The position numbers were made by a program, and so were the translations under genes. The notes under the pieces are model-generated. The model did no database searches. It was not told where the DNA came from and worked only from the letters and a program-made list of their open reading frames with translations. A stretch of DNA of 22,790 nt from a virus: IMG/VR virus record IMGVR_UViG_3300042474_001569, positions 1-22,790 of that record; one strand, given 5' to 3'. This document shows positions 1 through 6,306 of this stretch, piece after piece (within the stretch, counting starts at the first letter, position 1; the number at the start of each line of letters is the position of its first letter).

Positions 1-44
1 CCCGACATGATATAGAAGACGCAATTGCGCCTTTCAAGAAAGTG

Positions 45-476
45 TTAGAGCTCAATGAGTTTTGGCCAAACTTCTTGGACCAAAGCCTTAGTGAGACCTT
101 TGTATTTGCCCGCAAACTTCTTATCCTTTACGGCAAGCAGAATCTCTGCATCCTTTGGATGGATACCTTCAAGCACTTGAAGAAATATACGTTCACGCTT
201 GACCGGCATTAATTTGTCTCCCTGACCCTTCTTTACAAAGTAGGTCATCATCTTGGTCTGGCGGAGAAGTGATGTCGGAGTGAGACCTTCCTTTGATACA
301 TTTGATTTGTATTCGGGGACTCCTGGAGGAAGATTAAATTCAATGAAATCATCATAGGCGGCACGGAGAATATCCCTGAGACCAAGTGAGTCATACTTTT
401 TGAGGACATTAATTTTCTCCACTCTCGTTGGAGCAGCGGCAGCCTTTTCAAGGATTTCGTAGATTTCTAGTTTCAT
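45..476 (-). CDS. Conserved T4-like phage protein (DUF6433-like)
   Basis: A 143-residue, Lys-rich soluble protein with no signal peptide or membrane segment. The pattern of an N-terminal 'EILEKA' helix, a central 'LPPGVPEYK' stretch, and a C-terminal 'VKRERIFLQVLEGIHPKDAEILL' then 'KYKGLT' region is one I recognise from T4-like cyanophages and related marine phages; I associate it from memory with DUF6433, whose function is unknown. The start codon overlaps the stop of rnh in an ATGA arrangement, so the two are translationally coupled and probably co-transcribed. A TATAAATA octamer at 574-581, inside rnh, could supply extra late transcription. Nothing in the sequence points to an enzymatic activity. 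Presence of the gene is certain; the family assignment is moderately sure. Confidence 0.85.
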   Translation of the reverse strand: MKLEIYEILEKAAAAPTRVEKINVLKKYDSLGLRDILRAAYDDFIEFNLPPGVPEYKSNVSKEGLTPTSLLRQTKMMTYFVKKGQGDKLMPVKRERIFLQVLEGIHPKDAEILLAVKDKKFAGKYKGLTKALVQEVWPKLIEL

Positions 477-1318
477 AGTGAATTAAATTCCTCTGCACAT
501 TCAATAAGTTGAGTGCATCGTTTTGATATAAGATAGTTTAGGACGTTTGAATTGGGTTTCACCGATTCAAAGGTATTTATAATAAGCGCCTTCTTGTCCC
601 GAGGTACTTTGTTTAGGTCAATAAGAGCTTGGTTACGCTGGAAGTTACGGTAGGTCGCTTCGTCCATTACCTTATCAAGGTTATCATAAGAAGCAATCCA
701 TTGCTCGATTTTCTTGGTAGAAATAGGCTTCTGACGAATCTTATCGACAAACGTATTGTCGGGAGAAAGGACATTGGGAATACCATCGCCACTGTCTCCA
801 CGCATAATATGCTCGTAAAGATAATTAAAAGGCTTGTTTTCCTTCACAAAGGCTTTCGTCATAGGGGAGAATTGACGAACATTGGGGTACCGCTGGAGCT
901 GAATAAAATCCTTGTCGGCAGAAATGATCATGACGGGCCCGCGCTCGAGGTACCAATGATTTTCGGTTAAGGTACCAATGATGTCATCGGCTTCGATATT
1001 CTGGATATGAACCACTTTGTAGGGAAGGTGTTCCTTGACCTCGTCACGAACCACACTCAGGATGCGGAAGAATTCATTCCAATCAAGCCCACTGGCGTCA
1101 CGGCTGGTCTTACGGCTGGCTTTGTATTGCGGAAAGATTTCCTTGCGCCATGAACCACCGTCACACGCAAGAACCATTGTACCGTATTCCTTGCGGTATT
1201 TAAGGTTGTACATCCGCAAAGAGTTTAGGATCATGTGGCGTACCATATCCTCGGAGACGGTAACTTTTTGTGCAAAGATGTTGGAAATGGCAATGCCGGA
1301 ATAGTCGATGAGTATCAT
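473..1318 (-). CDS. rnh: RNase H / 5'-3' exonuclease of the T4 Rnh (FEN) type
   Basis: Likely removes RNA primers from Okazaki fragments during phage replication, as T4 Rnh does. At 281 residues it is close to the T4 protein in length. The acidic metal-binding residues of the 5'-nuclease family can be followed along it: D5 in LIDYSG, D53 in ACDGGSWRK, E109/D111/D112 in IEADDIIG, D135 and D137 in SADKDF, and D175/D178 in GDSGDGIPNV, which is the helix-hairpin-type segment. The arch region 'WRKEIFPQYKASRK' is also typical. The ATG is supported by a promoter (TTTACA-N16-TATGAT) whose -10 hexamer ends only 9 nt upstream, so the message would be almost leaderless. No Shine-Dalgarno is seen. The gene is the first of a two-gene unit with the downstream conserved hypothetical. 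Confidence 0.95.
   Translation of the reverse strand: MILIDYSGIAISNIFAQKVTVSEDMVRHMILNSLRMYNLKYRKEYGTMVLACDGGSWRKEIFPQYKASRKTSRDASGLDWNEFFRILSVVRDEVKEHLPYKVVHIQNIEADDIIGTLTENHWYLERGPVMIISADKDFIQLQRYPNVRQFSPMTKAFVKENKPFNYLYEHIMRGDSGDGIPNVLSPDNTFVDKIRQKPISTKKIEQWIASYDNLDKVMDEATYRNFQRNQALIDLNKVPRDKKALIINTFESVKPNSNVLNYLISKRCTQLIECAEEFNSL
574..581 (-). promoter_or_regulatory. Possible internal late promoter octamer
   Basis: TATAAATA on the minus strand, inside the 3' part of rnh and about 98 nt upstream of the next gene's start (position 476). It matches the T4-type late octamer exactly, but because it lies in coding sequence it may be chance. Confidence 0.3.
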
Positions 1319-1327
1319 TATGAATCA

Positions 1328-1355
1328 ATCATACCATATTACGGCTCCTTGTAAA
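1328..1355 (-). promoter_or_regulatory. Sigma70-like promoter of rnh
   Basis: On the minus strand, TTTACA (1355-1350), a 16-nt spacer and TATGAT (1333-1328). The start codon of rnh begins 9 nt after the -10 hexamer. The same -35 and spacing recur at four other sites in the window. The -35 lies in one arm of an inverted repeat (1350-1385). Confidence 0.7.
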
Positions 1356-1385
1356 CCATAAAATTCATCTATTTGATGGTTTACA
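1350..1385. repeat. Inverted repeat carrying two back-to-back -35 elements
   Basis: Perfect 10-bp arms, TGTAAACCAT (1350-1359) and ATGGTTTACA (1376-1385), separated by 16 bp. The arms contain the -35 hexamers of two divergent promoter candidates. It could be an operator for a repressor or activator, or simply a mirrored promoter. The 16-nt loop and the lack of a T-run make a Rho-independent terminator unlikely. Confidence 0.6.
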
Positions 1386-1407
1386 TTTAACCTGTAACCG
1401 TTATAAT
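1380..1407 (+). promoter_or_regulatory. Consensus-like promoter pointing against the genes
   Basis: On the plus strand, TTTACA (1380-1385), a 16-nt spacer and a perfect TATAAT (1402-1407). It mirrors the rnh promoter. Transcription would begin near 1414 and run antisense to the SegE-like gene, the Cys-rich gene and nrdA. No plus-strand gene follows it, so the product, if any, is an antisense RNA. Confidence 0.5.
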
Positions 1408-1413
1408 GAATCT

Positions 1414-1848
1414 CTATTCAACTGTATTAACCAATAAGGACTTACGGTACTTTGTGAGTTGAACACGAGTCACTCTTACACGAATCTGGTCATTGTAGTA
1501 CTCGTCGGAGAGAATGGCATTTCTTTCCACCTGTTCCTTCATTTCTAAATAGGAACACTCGCTCTTGCTGGTGCATAGGTGCAGAATAATCCTACGGAAA
1601 TTTATTTTGCCTATTTCATCTAAATCCTTTTGAAGTGCATTGCTGGAACCATAATAGGTCTTCCAGTCCGACTCAACAAGGATGCGCTTCTTTTTCTTCT
1701 TGACCGTTTTAAAGCCCTTAAAGAAAAAGAGTTTCTTTCCGACGTACTTACGACCATTCACGAGGTTCTCTATTAAATAGACGAACCCGTAAATTTTTTT
1801 TGGGTCTAATTCAATTGGTTCAAACGGAGAGTCATGATGAAGCCACAT
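1414..1848 (-). CDS. SegE-like protein with GIY-YIG domain
   Basis: A 144-residue protein whose N-terminal half matches the GIY-YIG nuclease fold: 'YGFVYLIENLVNGRKYVGKKL' spans residues 20-40, with the first motif at G21/Y24 and the YVG motif at 35-37. A basic stretch of consecutive lysines follows at about residues 50-54, then 'ESDWKTYYGSS' and 'EQVERNAILSDEYYND', which I recognise from the SegE-like GIY-YIG family of T4-like cyanophages. T4 SegE is a homing endonuclease, but members of this shorter family are ubiquitous single-copy genes with no DNA-binding C-terminal domain, so a homing role is not assured. The start follows the stop of the Cys-rich gene, and a GATAAATA octamer lies 7 nt before the ATG, giving a possible late promoter. 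Confidence 0.88.
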   Translation of the reverse strand: MWLHHDSPFEPIELDPKKIYGFVYLIENLVNGRKYVGKKLFFFKGFKTVKKKKKRILVESDWKTYYGSSNALQKDLDEIGKINFRRIILHLCTSKSECSYLEMKEQVERNAILSDEYYNDQIRVRVTRVQLTKYRKSLLVNTVE

Positions 1849-1855
1849 AATGGCT

Positions 1856-1863
1856 TATTTATC
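1856..1863 (-). promoter_or_regulatory. Late promoter octamer GATAAATA
   Basis: Minus-strand GATAAATA overlapping the stop codon of the Cys-rich gene, 7 nt upstream of the SegE-like ATG. Same form and spacing as other octamers in the window. Confidence 0.5.
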
Positions 1864-2044
1864 ATTCCTCGTCGATGTCGCCTTCTTCGCTGCAATGATT
1901 GCCGCACATTGGGCAATACTCGGGATAGTTCTCTACCGAAGTATCCTCCTCACCTTCATCCACATCAGGATCGACAATCTCCTCTATGAATGAAATGGTG
2001 GAGGTGCAACCGCAGCAATAGCAATTAATTTGTACTTTAGGCAT
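1862..2044 (-). CDS. Small acidic Cys-rich protein, probable zinc ribbon
   Basis: A 60-residue protein with seven cysteines: C8, C10, C11 and C13 near the N terminus, and C44, C47 and C51 in 'CPMCGNHC'. Two CxxC knuckles about 30 residues apart suggest a zinc ribbon; the middle and end are strongly acidic. The start codon overlaps the nrdA stop as TAATG, so it is translationally coupled to the reductase gene. That coupling hints at a role connected to NrdA, perhaps redox or assembly, but the sequence does not look like a glutaredoxin or thioredoxin fold (too short, no cis-Pro region). I do not recognise a named family. Confidence 0.8.
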   Translation of the reverse strand: MPKVQINCYCCGCTSTISFIEEIVDPDVDEGEEDTSVENYPEYCPMCGNHCSEEGDIDEE

Positions 2045-3702
2045 TAGGCTTCGCAGGACGCGCAGTTAAGTAGGTTACGACCAAGCTCCTGAGCCGGGTG
2101 CGTTCCACGTTGGTAATAGAGTGTCTTAATCTTGTTCTCCCAGGCGTAGATCATAAGCTGATTTACTTCCTTCGGAGAGGTCTTTGGATGGACCATAAGG
2201 TTCAAGGACTGACCTTGATCAATGTATTTCTGGCGAGCAGAGGCTTGGATAATAATTTCCTTTTGAGAAATCTCACCGAATGTCTTGAAGACTTCTTTTT
2301 CCTCATTCGTGAGGAACTTTAGATGAAGTACCGAACCACCATGGGTCAGGATTGACTTCCATGTATCCTCATCGTTTCTATCGTGCTTCTTGAGCACGTC
2401 CTTGAGATATGGATTCTTATAGGTAAAGGAACCCTTGGCCAATTTCTTTACGAAGTAATTAGAATTCAATGGCTCAATTGACGGAGAAACCTGACCCAGA
2501 ATAAAGCTGGATGAAGTGGTCGGAGCCACGGCAAGCGTGGTCACATTACGGCGACCGGTACCCTTCAAGAGTTCCGGCTCACCAAACTTTGCACCAAGCT
2601 CCAGAGTGGCTTTATCGGCACGTTCACGAATGACGCGCCAGATGCCCGTATTGAGCAGTTTGGCTTCAATGGATTCAAAACCGATGGACTTGGACTGTAG
2701 CAATGAGTGCCAGCCAAGAACACCAAGACCCAATGCGCGTTGATTCTTTGCAAACTGGTGCGGAGCCTCCATAAACTTCATATCTGAAGTCTTATCCACG
2801 AACTCTTGGTTCACGGAATCAAGGAAGTAGATCATTGTCTCAACGGCATCGGTCTCCTTAATTTCTTCCCAATGTAGGAGATTCAGAGAGGAAAGGACGC
2901 AGACGAATGACTCATCCTCATTGGATGAAAGACAGATTTCGGAACAAAGATTGCTTGAATTAATCTTGCGCTTCTTTTCTTTGTAAATTGCAGGAGCTCC
3001 TTTATTGACGGTATCCGTAAAGAAGATGTAGGGATAACCAGTCTCAAAGCGTTTCTTAATGACATTCGTCCATGTCTCACGTTTATCCTTATCACCGGCA
3101 ATCATGGACTCCATCCACTTGTCTGTAATGGTAATACCAATTGACATATTCTGAATGGCATGACCGTCCGAACGAATCTGAAGGAATTCTGCCACATCTG
3201 GATGCTCGATTGGTAGATACGCAGCAAAGGAACCACGACGGGCGGAACCCTGTGAGATGACTTCGGCAATGGTATCAAACAGTTCCATGAAATGAACGGG
3301 ACCCGAAGATTCACCGCCGACAGAGATGGGAGTACCGCGAGCACGAAGGTCTCCGAAGTAACCCGAGGTACCTCCGCCATGCTTCGACATAATACCAACT
3401 TCTGCGGCCTTATTCAGGATGACTTCCATCTTGTCGCCAATATGGGAATTGAAGCAGGAGACTGGAAGACCGCGGTCATTACCATAGTTGGTCCATACCG
3501 GAGTGGAAAGTGAATAGAATCCACGTGCCATATAGTCCTCGAACTTATCGGCAAAACCTTCAATATCCAACAGTTTCTCTGCACGGTCGGCAATCTGACG
3601 AATACGCTTTTCCGGAGTCATTCCTTCCTTCAGGTATCCTCTTTCAAGGAACTGACGCGAGTGCGTGTTTAGCCAATAGTATTTTTCTTGCGTGGAACTC
3701 AT
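2044..3702 (-). CDS. nrdA: Class I ribonucleotide reductase, large subunit
   Basis: Reduces ribonucleoside diphosphates to deoxynucleotides together with NrdB. The catalytic set is complete: C83 in LPVSCFNS and C268 form the active-site redox pair, N251/C253/E255 lie in NSSNLCSE, the radical-relay tyrosines are Y529/Y530 in TLYYQRG, and the C-terminal shuttle pair is C547/C550 in NCASC. At 552 residues it is about 200 shorter than E. coli or T4 NrdA. Only about 82 residues precede the first redox cysteine against about 224 in E. coli, so the N-terminal ATP-cone and part of the N-terminal helical domain are absent, which implies no dATP overall-activity switch. It follows nrdB by 2 nt and has no evident Shine-Dalgarno. 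Start chosen from the first ATG after nrdB. Confidence 0.97.
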   Translation of the reverse strand: MSSTQEKYYWLNTHSRQFLERGYLKEGMTPEKRIRQIADRAEKLLDIEGFADKFEDYMARGFYSLSTPVWTNYGNDRGLPVSCFNSHIGDKMEVILNKAAEVGIMSKHGGGTSGYFGDLRARGTPISVGGESSGPVHFMELFDTIAEVISQGSARRGSFAAYLPIEHPDVAEFLQIRSDGHAIQNMSIGITITDKWMESMIAGDKDKRETWTNVIKKRFETGYPYIFFTDTVNKGAPAIYKEKKRKINSSNLCSEICLSSNEDESFVCVLSSLNLLHWEEIKETDAVETMIYFLDSVNQEFVDKTSDMKFMEAPHQFAKNQRALGLGVLGWHSLLQSKSIGFESIEAKLLNTGIWRVIRERADKATLELGAKFGEPELLKGTGRRNVTTLAVAPTTSSSFILGQVSPSIEPLNSNYFVKKLAKGSFTYKNPYLKDVLKKHDRNDEDTWKSILTHGGSVLHLKFLTNEEKEVFKTFGEISQKEIIIQASARQKYIDQGQSLNLMVHPKTSPKEVNQLMIYAWENKIKTLYYQRGTHPAQELGRNLLNCASCEA

Positions 3703-3704
3703 AA

Positions 3705-4676
3705 TTAAAATAGATCAGATTGATTGAAGCTCTGCCCCTTCTTGGAGTATTCAATAGGACGTGAATGGAAGAAGTCGGTCATATTGTTACCGAGAATCTG
3801 TTCATCGAACCAAAGTGTTTTCTTAACCATTTCCTTATTGACATCAAACAGCTTTTCAAAGCCAATCTGGACGAGGGATTCATTCATACGGTTCTTAATG
3901 AACTCTCGGAGAATGGGTGTGTTGAGACTTTCAACGCTATAACCATTCATAATCCAATCAATGATCTTGCACTCATATTCAATGGCAAGGAGTGATTCAG
4001 AAATGATTTTCTCTTTGAGTTCGGCATCGAATAACTCGGGGTGCTCGTCGCGGATCGTATTAATGAGCTTAATGCCGATCATGGCATGGAGGTTCTCTTC
4101 ACGAGAAGTATATTCCACTTGCTTATTGGTATCCTTAAGGAGATTGCGGAAACGACCAAAGTAGCTAATAGTATAGAATTGACTAAAAAGAGCAATGTTC
4201 TCAACGAACAGTGTGAACAGAATCAGCGAATAAACGAACTGTTTTTTCTTGTCGGGAGTAAATGGCTGGAGGTACTTACGAAGGTAGGTAACACGACCGC
4301 GAATAATGTCCTCTTGAAGAATACGATCGAACGAATCATCAATACCTAAAACATCCAGGAGGCGTTCATACGCATCACCGTGGACAACTTCGGAGTTGGC
4401 CATTACATAACCGAGGTCGGTGATTGTAGGATGCGGAAGATTTTCACCCACCTTGGCCCAGAACTTCTTGACTGAAATCTCAAGCTGTCCGATGGTAGAA
4501 AGGGCACGAACAATAATCTCACGTTCCTGAGGAGTCAGAGTGACTCTGTAATCCTGAATATCACTTTGAAAATTGAATTCTCTATGGGTCCAAAAACCAT
4601 TTTGCATTGCCTCAATGTAGTCCTGCGTCCAAGGATAGTAGTCGGGTTTCCGGGAGATTTGTTCTTCAAAAATCAT
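3705..4676 (-). CDS. nrdB: Class I ribonucleotide reductase, small (radical) subunit
   Basis: Ferritin-like subunit that holds the metal cofactor and radical used by NrdA. By eye alignment to E. coli NrdB the ligands are E66 (first position, Asp84 in E. coli), E96 and H99 in SEVVHGDAY, E159 in LFVEN, and E194 and H197 in EENLH. The radical tyrosine is kept as Y103. A glutamate in the first ligand position is unusual for classical class Ia enzymes and recalls Chlamydia-type small subunits, although those lack the tyrosine. Length (323) is normal for the family. The gene heads the nrdB-nrdA-Cys-rich operon, preceded by a promoter candidate at 4728-4754 and about 50 nt of leader. Confidence 0.97.
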   Translation of the reverse strand: MIFEEQISRKPDYYPWTQDYIEAMQNGFWTHREFNFQSDIQDYRVTLTPQEREIIVRALSTIGQLEISVKKFWAKVGENLPHPTITDLGYVMANSEVVHGDAYERLLDVLGIDDSFDRILQEDIIRGRVTYLRKYLQPFTPDKKKQFVYSLILFTLFVENIALFSQFYTISYFGRFRNLLKDTNKQVEYTSREENLHAMIGIKLINTIRDEHPELFDAELKEKIISESLLAIEYECKIIDWIMNGYSVESLNTPILREFIKNRMNESLVQIGFEKLFDVNKEMVKKTLWFDEQILGNNMTDFFHSRPIEYSKKGQSFNQSDLF

Positions 4677-4727
4677 AAGTCGTTAAAGTTTTGTTGTTGG
4701 GTTAATTAATTTGAATGTTGGTACAAC

Positions 4728-4754
4728 AGTATATTGCCTACCCCTATTTGTAAA
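4728..4754 (-). promoter_or_regulatory. Promoter candidate of the nrdB-nrdA operon
   Basis: Minus-strand TTTACA (4754-4749), a 15-nt spacer and TATACT (4733-4728). The -35 matches the other early-type promoters in the window; the spacer is one base shorter. A palindrome (4769-4801) lies just upstream of the -35. Confidence 0.55.
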
Positions 4755-4768
4755 CATCAAAATACGTT

Positions 4769-4801
4769 TAAGGTAGGTTATGTATATCATAACGCACCTT
4801 A
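4769..4801. repeat. Imperfect palindrome upstream of nrdB
   Basis: Fourteen-base arms around a 5-nt centre (TATAT at 4783-4787), with an inner perfect core GTTATG/CATAAC, a 2-bp mismatch (AG against GC) and an outer perfect TAAGGT/ACCTTA. It sits between the end of the late block and the nrdB promoter. No T-run follows in either direction, so an operator is more likely than a terminator. Confidence 0.5.
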
Positions 4802-4823
4802 GACTACAAGCTATTTTTGCTTT

Positions 4824-5129
4824 TTAGCGTCGGCGGATTGCTCTCAGAGCTCCGTTATCCGAATTACGAAGAACAATCACATGGTTGGGATTCTTCTTGG
4901 CGTATTCATAAATGCTGGTATGACCTTCATTTTGCATATCGAGGTACTTGGACCAGTGTTCAAACTTAACCTTGCCCTTTTCAAATTTATTGAACAGTTT
5001 TGAATCAACATTGAATGCTTTGTATTTGCGGCGCATAAGCCCACCCGATGTCGGTGGCATTGCCATGGTGGAACTATCTCCCGTTACATTTGCCGCAACT
5101 CCGCCTTCGTCTTCTTTAATGTTGCTCAC
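4824..5129 (-). CDS. Small conserved phage protein, likely virion-associated
   Basis: A 101-residue protein with a flexible, Gly/Ser/Thr-rich N terminus ('VAANVTGD...PPTSGG'), a basic middle ('LMRRKYKAF'), and a C-terminal segment of the type 'F..WSKYLD...IYEYAKKNP...IVLRNSDNGAL..IRR'. I recognise this layout from small proteins of T4-like marine phages, where the last part reads as a compact alpha/beta domain; no function is known to me. The start overlaps the end of the preceding gene as ATGA, so it is the last gene of the late block. No membrane segment or catalytic motif is visible. Confidence 0.75.
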   Translation of the reverse strand: MSNIKEDEGGVAANVTGDSSTMAMPPTSGGLMRRKYKAFNVDSKLFNKFEKGKVKFEHWSKYLDMQNEGHTSIYEYAKKNPNHVIVLRNSDNGALRAIRRR

Positions 5130-5476
5130 AGCTTTTTAATGTTGTGGTTCGTTCCGTGGAAACCTTTACCGGATGCCGTACGGTTTACTTCAAACTTATC
5201 GCCGGTAGTTTTATGTTGGTATACGCTGGTACCAGAACCACCAAATCCAGTGCGCACATGATTTACGCTATATGTTGAATGAAAGTGTTCGGCGTCCTTT
5301 TCATGTTTCGGAGTCGGAGCCGAAGTGGAATGATCACCCTTATGTCCGGCAACATAGTGCTTTGCAAACTCGGCAGATGCGGCATCGTGTTCAACGCGAT
5401 TGTTCTTATCAAGGTTGTAACCCTCGGCGATTTCGTTGTACTGTTGAACTAGTGATTGTAGAAGTTTTGTTTCCAT
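5126..5476 (-). CDS. His-rich hypothetical protein with possible capsid-targeting N terminus
   Basis: A 116-residue, His- and Lys-rich protein. The N terminus (LLQSLVQQYNEIAE|G, residues 5-19) resembles the N-terminal motif of other late proteins here (SVAxxYxxM), and IAE|G fits the hydrophobic-x-Glu pattern of T4 prohead-protease sites. The rest has an unusual 'HKGDHST', 'HEKDAEHFHSTY' run, a glycine-rich turn and a C-terminal 'KFEVNRTASGKGFHGTNH'. It lies between two late genes with a 4-bp overlap downstream and a 1-nt gap upstream. Function unknown; an internal head protein is an inference. Confidence 0.7.
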   Translation of the reverse strand: METKLLQSLVQQYNEIAEGYNLDKNNRVEHDAASAEFAKHYVAGHKGDHSTSAPTPKHEKDAEHFHSTYSVNHVRTGFGGSGTSVYQHKTTGDKFEVNRTASGKGFHGTNHNIKKL

Positions 5477-5477
5477 G

Positions 5478-5846
5478 TTAGATTTTTCTGAGGATTGAAA
5501 TTACATAATCGTCCATTGGTATTTCTACCTTATCCGCTTCAGGAAGATAGTTGAGATAAACAAGAAATGTCTTTAGAACGGGCCATAACTCCTTTTCGAT
5601 CTTGTAAAAGATCATCCGGTTTGCGGCTTCGATTCCGAAGACATTATAGAGAACAATGATGTGGTTGAGAACGAGTCTTTCCTGAACAATACCCGACTGC
5701 TGATATTTTCTCAACAGTCTCTTGATATACTTGAACCTTGATAGGTCATCATAAAACTCATCAACGTCGAGACATTGTGGGTTGTCATAATTCTTTGCCG
5801 CGAACAACAAAAAATTCTCTTCATTTAGTTCTTCAAATACTTTCAT
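5478..5846 (-). CDS. Conserved T4-like phage hypothetical
   Basis: A 122-residue, mostly helical protein beginning 'MKVFEELNEENFLLFAAKNYDNP', with 'DVDEFYDDLSRFKYIKRLL', 'ERLVLNHIIVLYNVFGIEAA' and a C-terminal 'LWPVLKTFLVYLNYLP'. I recognise the family as widespread in T4-like cyanophages and relatives but know of no function. It has its own late octamer (GATAAATA) 6 nt before the ATG and a 31-nt gap to the upstream gene, so it probably starts a late transcript that continues into the two genes downstream. Confidence 0.85.
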   Translation of the reverse strand: MKVFEELNEENFLLFAAKNYDNPQCLDVDEFYDDLSRFKYIKRLLRKYQQSGIVQERLVLNHIIVLYNVFGIEAANRMIFYKIEKELWPVLKTFLVYLNYLPEADKVEIPMDDYVISILRKI

Positions 5847-5852
5847 CGTGGT

Positions 5853-5860
5853 TATTTATC
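5853..5860 (-). promoter_or_regulatory. Late promoter octamer GATAAATA
   Basis: Minus-strand GATAAATA in the 31-nt gap between two late genes, with ATG following after only 6 nt (GATAAATA-ACCACG-ATG). Confidence 0.6.
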
Positions 5861-5877
5861 ACGATGAAAGGTGTGTT

Positions 5878-6285
5878 TTAAAGATCAAAATGTTTTGCCA
5901 GTTTTGAGACCAACTGAGATTTCTTTTCCTTACCCGTCAGAATGACTCCTGCATTTTGTGCCATAACCTGAAGTTCAAGTTTTGACATTTTTGTGAGGTC
6001 GGTTTTTGATACAGATTTGACACTGGGTGCTGGAGTTTCGGGTACTGGATCCAACGCTTCGTCAAGAACTACTGGAGCATCGTCGCACTTGAATTCTTCG
6101 TCGTATGTAAAATCCGATGTCTGTTTGCACCCACATTTGTTAGGGCAATCTGAATCCCCTGGAGTGCAAACTTTCACCGGTTCATTCTTTTCATCCAGCT
6201 TGTAATAATAGGATGCTGGTTCATCCTTGAAAAGATTAGTAATACCTTTCCAACAATCTTTAATTGATTCAATCACGTTTTTCAT
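5878..6285 (-). CDS. Hypothetical protein with Cys cluster and SAP/Rho-N-like C terminus
   Basis: A 135-residue protein of three parts. An N-terminal amphipathic segment (residues 1-20) is followed by a Cys cluster 'CTPGDSDCPNKCGCK' that could bind a metal, then an acidic Pro-rich linker. The last 38 residues ('LTKMSKLELQVMAQNAGVILTGKEKKSQLVSKLAKHF') have the helix-extended loop-helix look of SAP/LEM/Rho-N modules, which bind DNA, RNA or protein. It lies in the late block. Together this could be a nucleic-acid-binding virion or scaffold component, but that is an inference; I do not recognise a named family. Confidence 0.7.
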   Translation of the reverse strand: MKNVIESIKDCWKGITNLFKDEPASYYYKLDEKNEPVKVCTPGDSDCPNKCGCKQTSDFTYDEEFKCDDAPVVLDEALDPVPETPAPSVKSVSKTDLTKMSKLELQVMAQNAGVILTGKEKKSQLVSKLAKHFDL

Positions 6286-6306
6286 ATCTTTTATTTTGCG
6301 GTTATG

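Noticed and set aside
1-44. Possible start of another minus-strand gene (ATG at position 8)
   Set aside because: Only three codons are inside the window, so nothing can be said about it. The small palindrome CGCAATTGCG at about 20-30 is too short to interpret.
1350-1385. Inverted repeat as a Rho-independent terminator
   Set aside because: A 16-nt loop, an AT-rich stem and no T-run make termination weak; the arms coincide with -35 hexamers.
4690-4792. Possible 35-codon minus-strand reading frame in the gap before nrdB
   Set aside because: It covers the palindrome and the promoter, has no ribosome site, and its composition gives no sign of selection.
4769-4801. Palindrome as an NrdR box
   Set aside because: The core GTTATG-ATATA-CATAAC does not fit the ACACNATATATNGTGT-type NrdR site, and there is no tandem pair.
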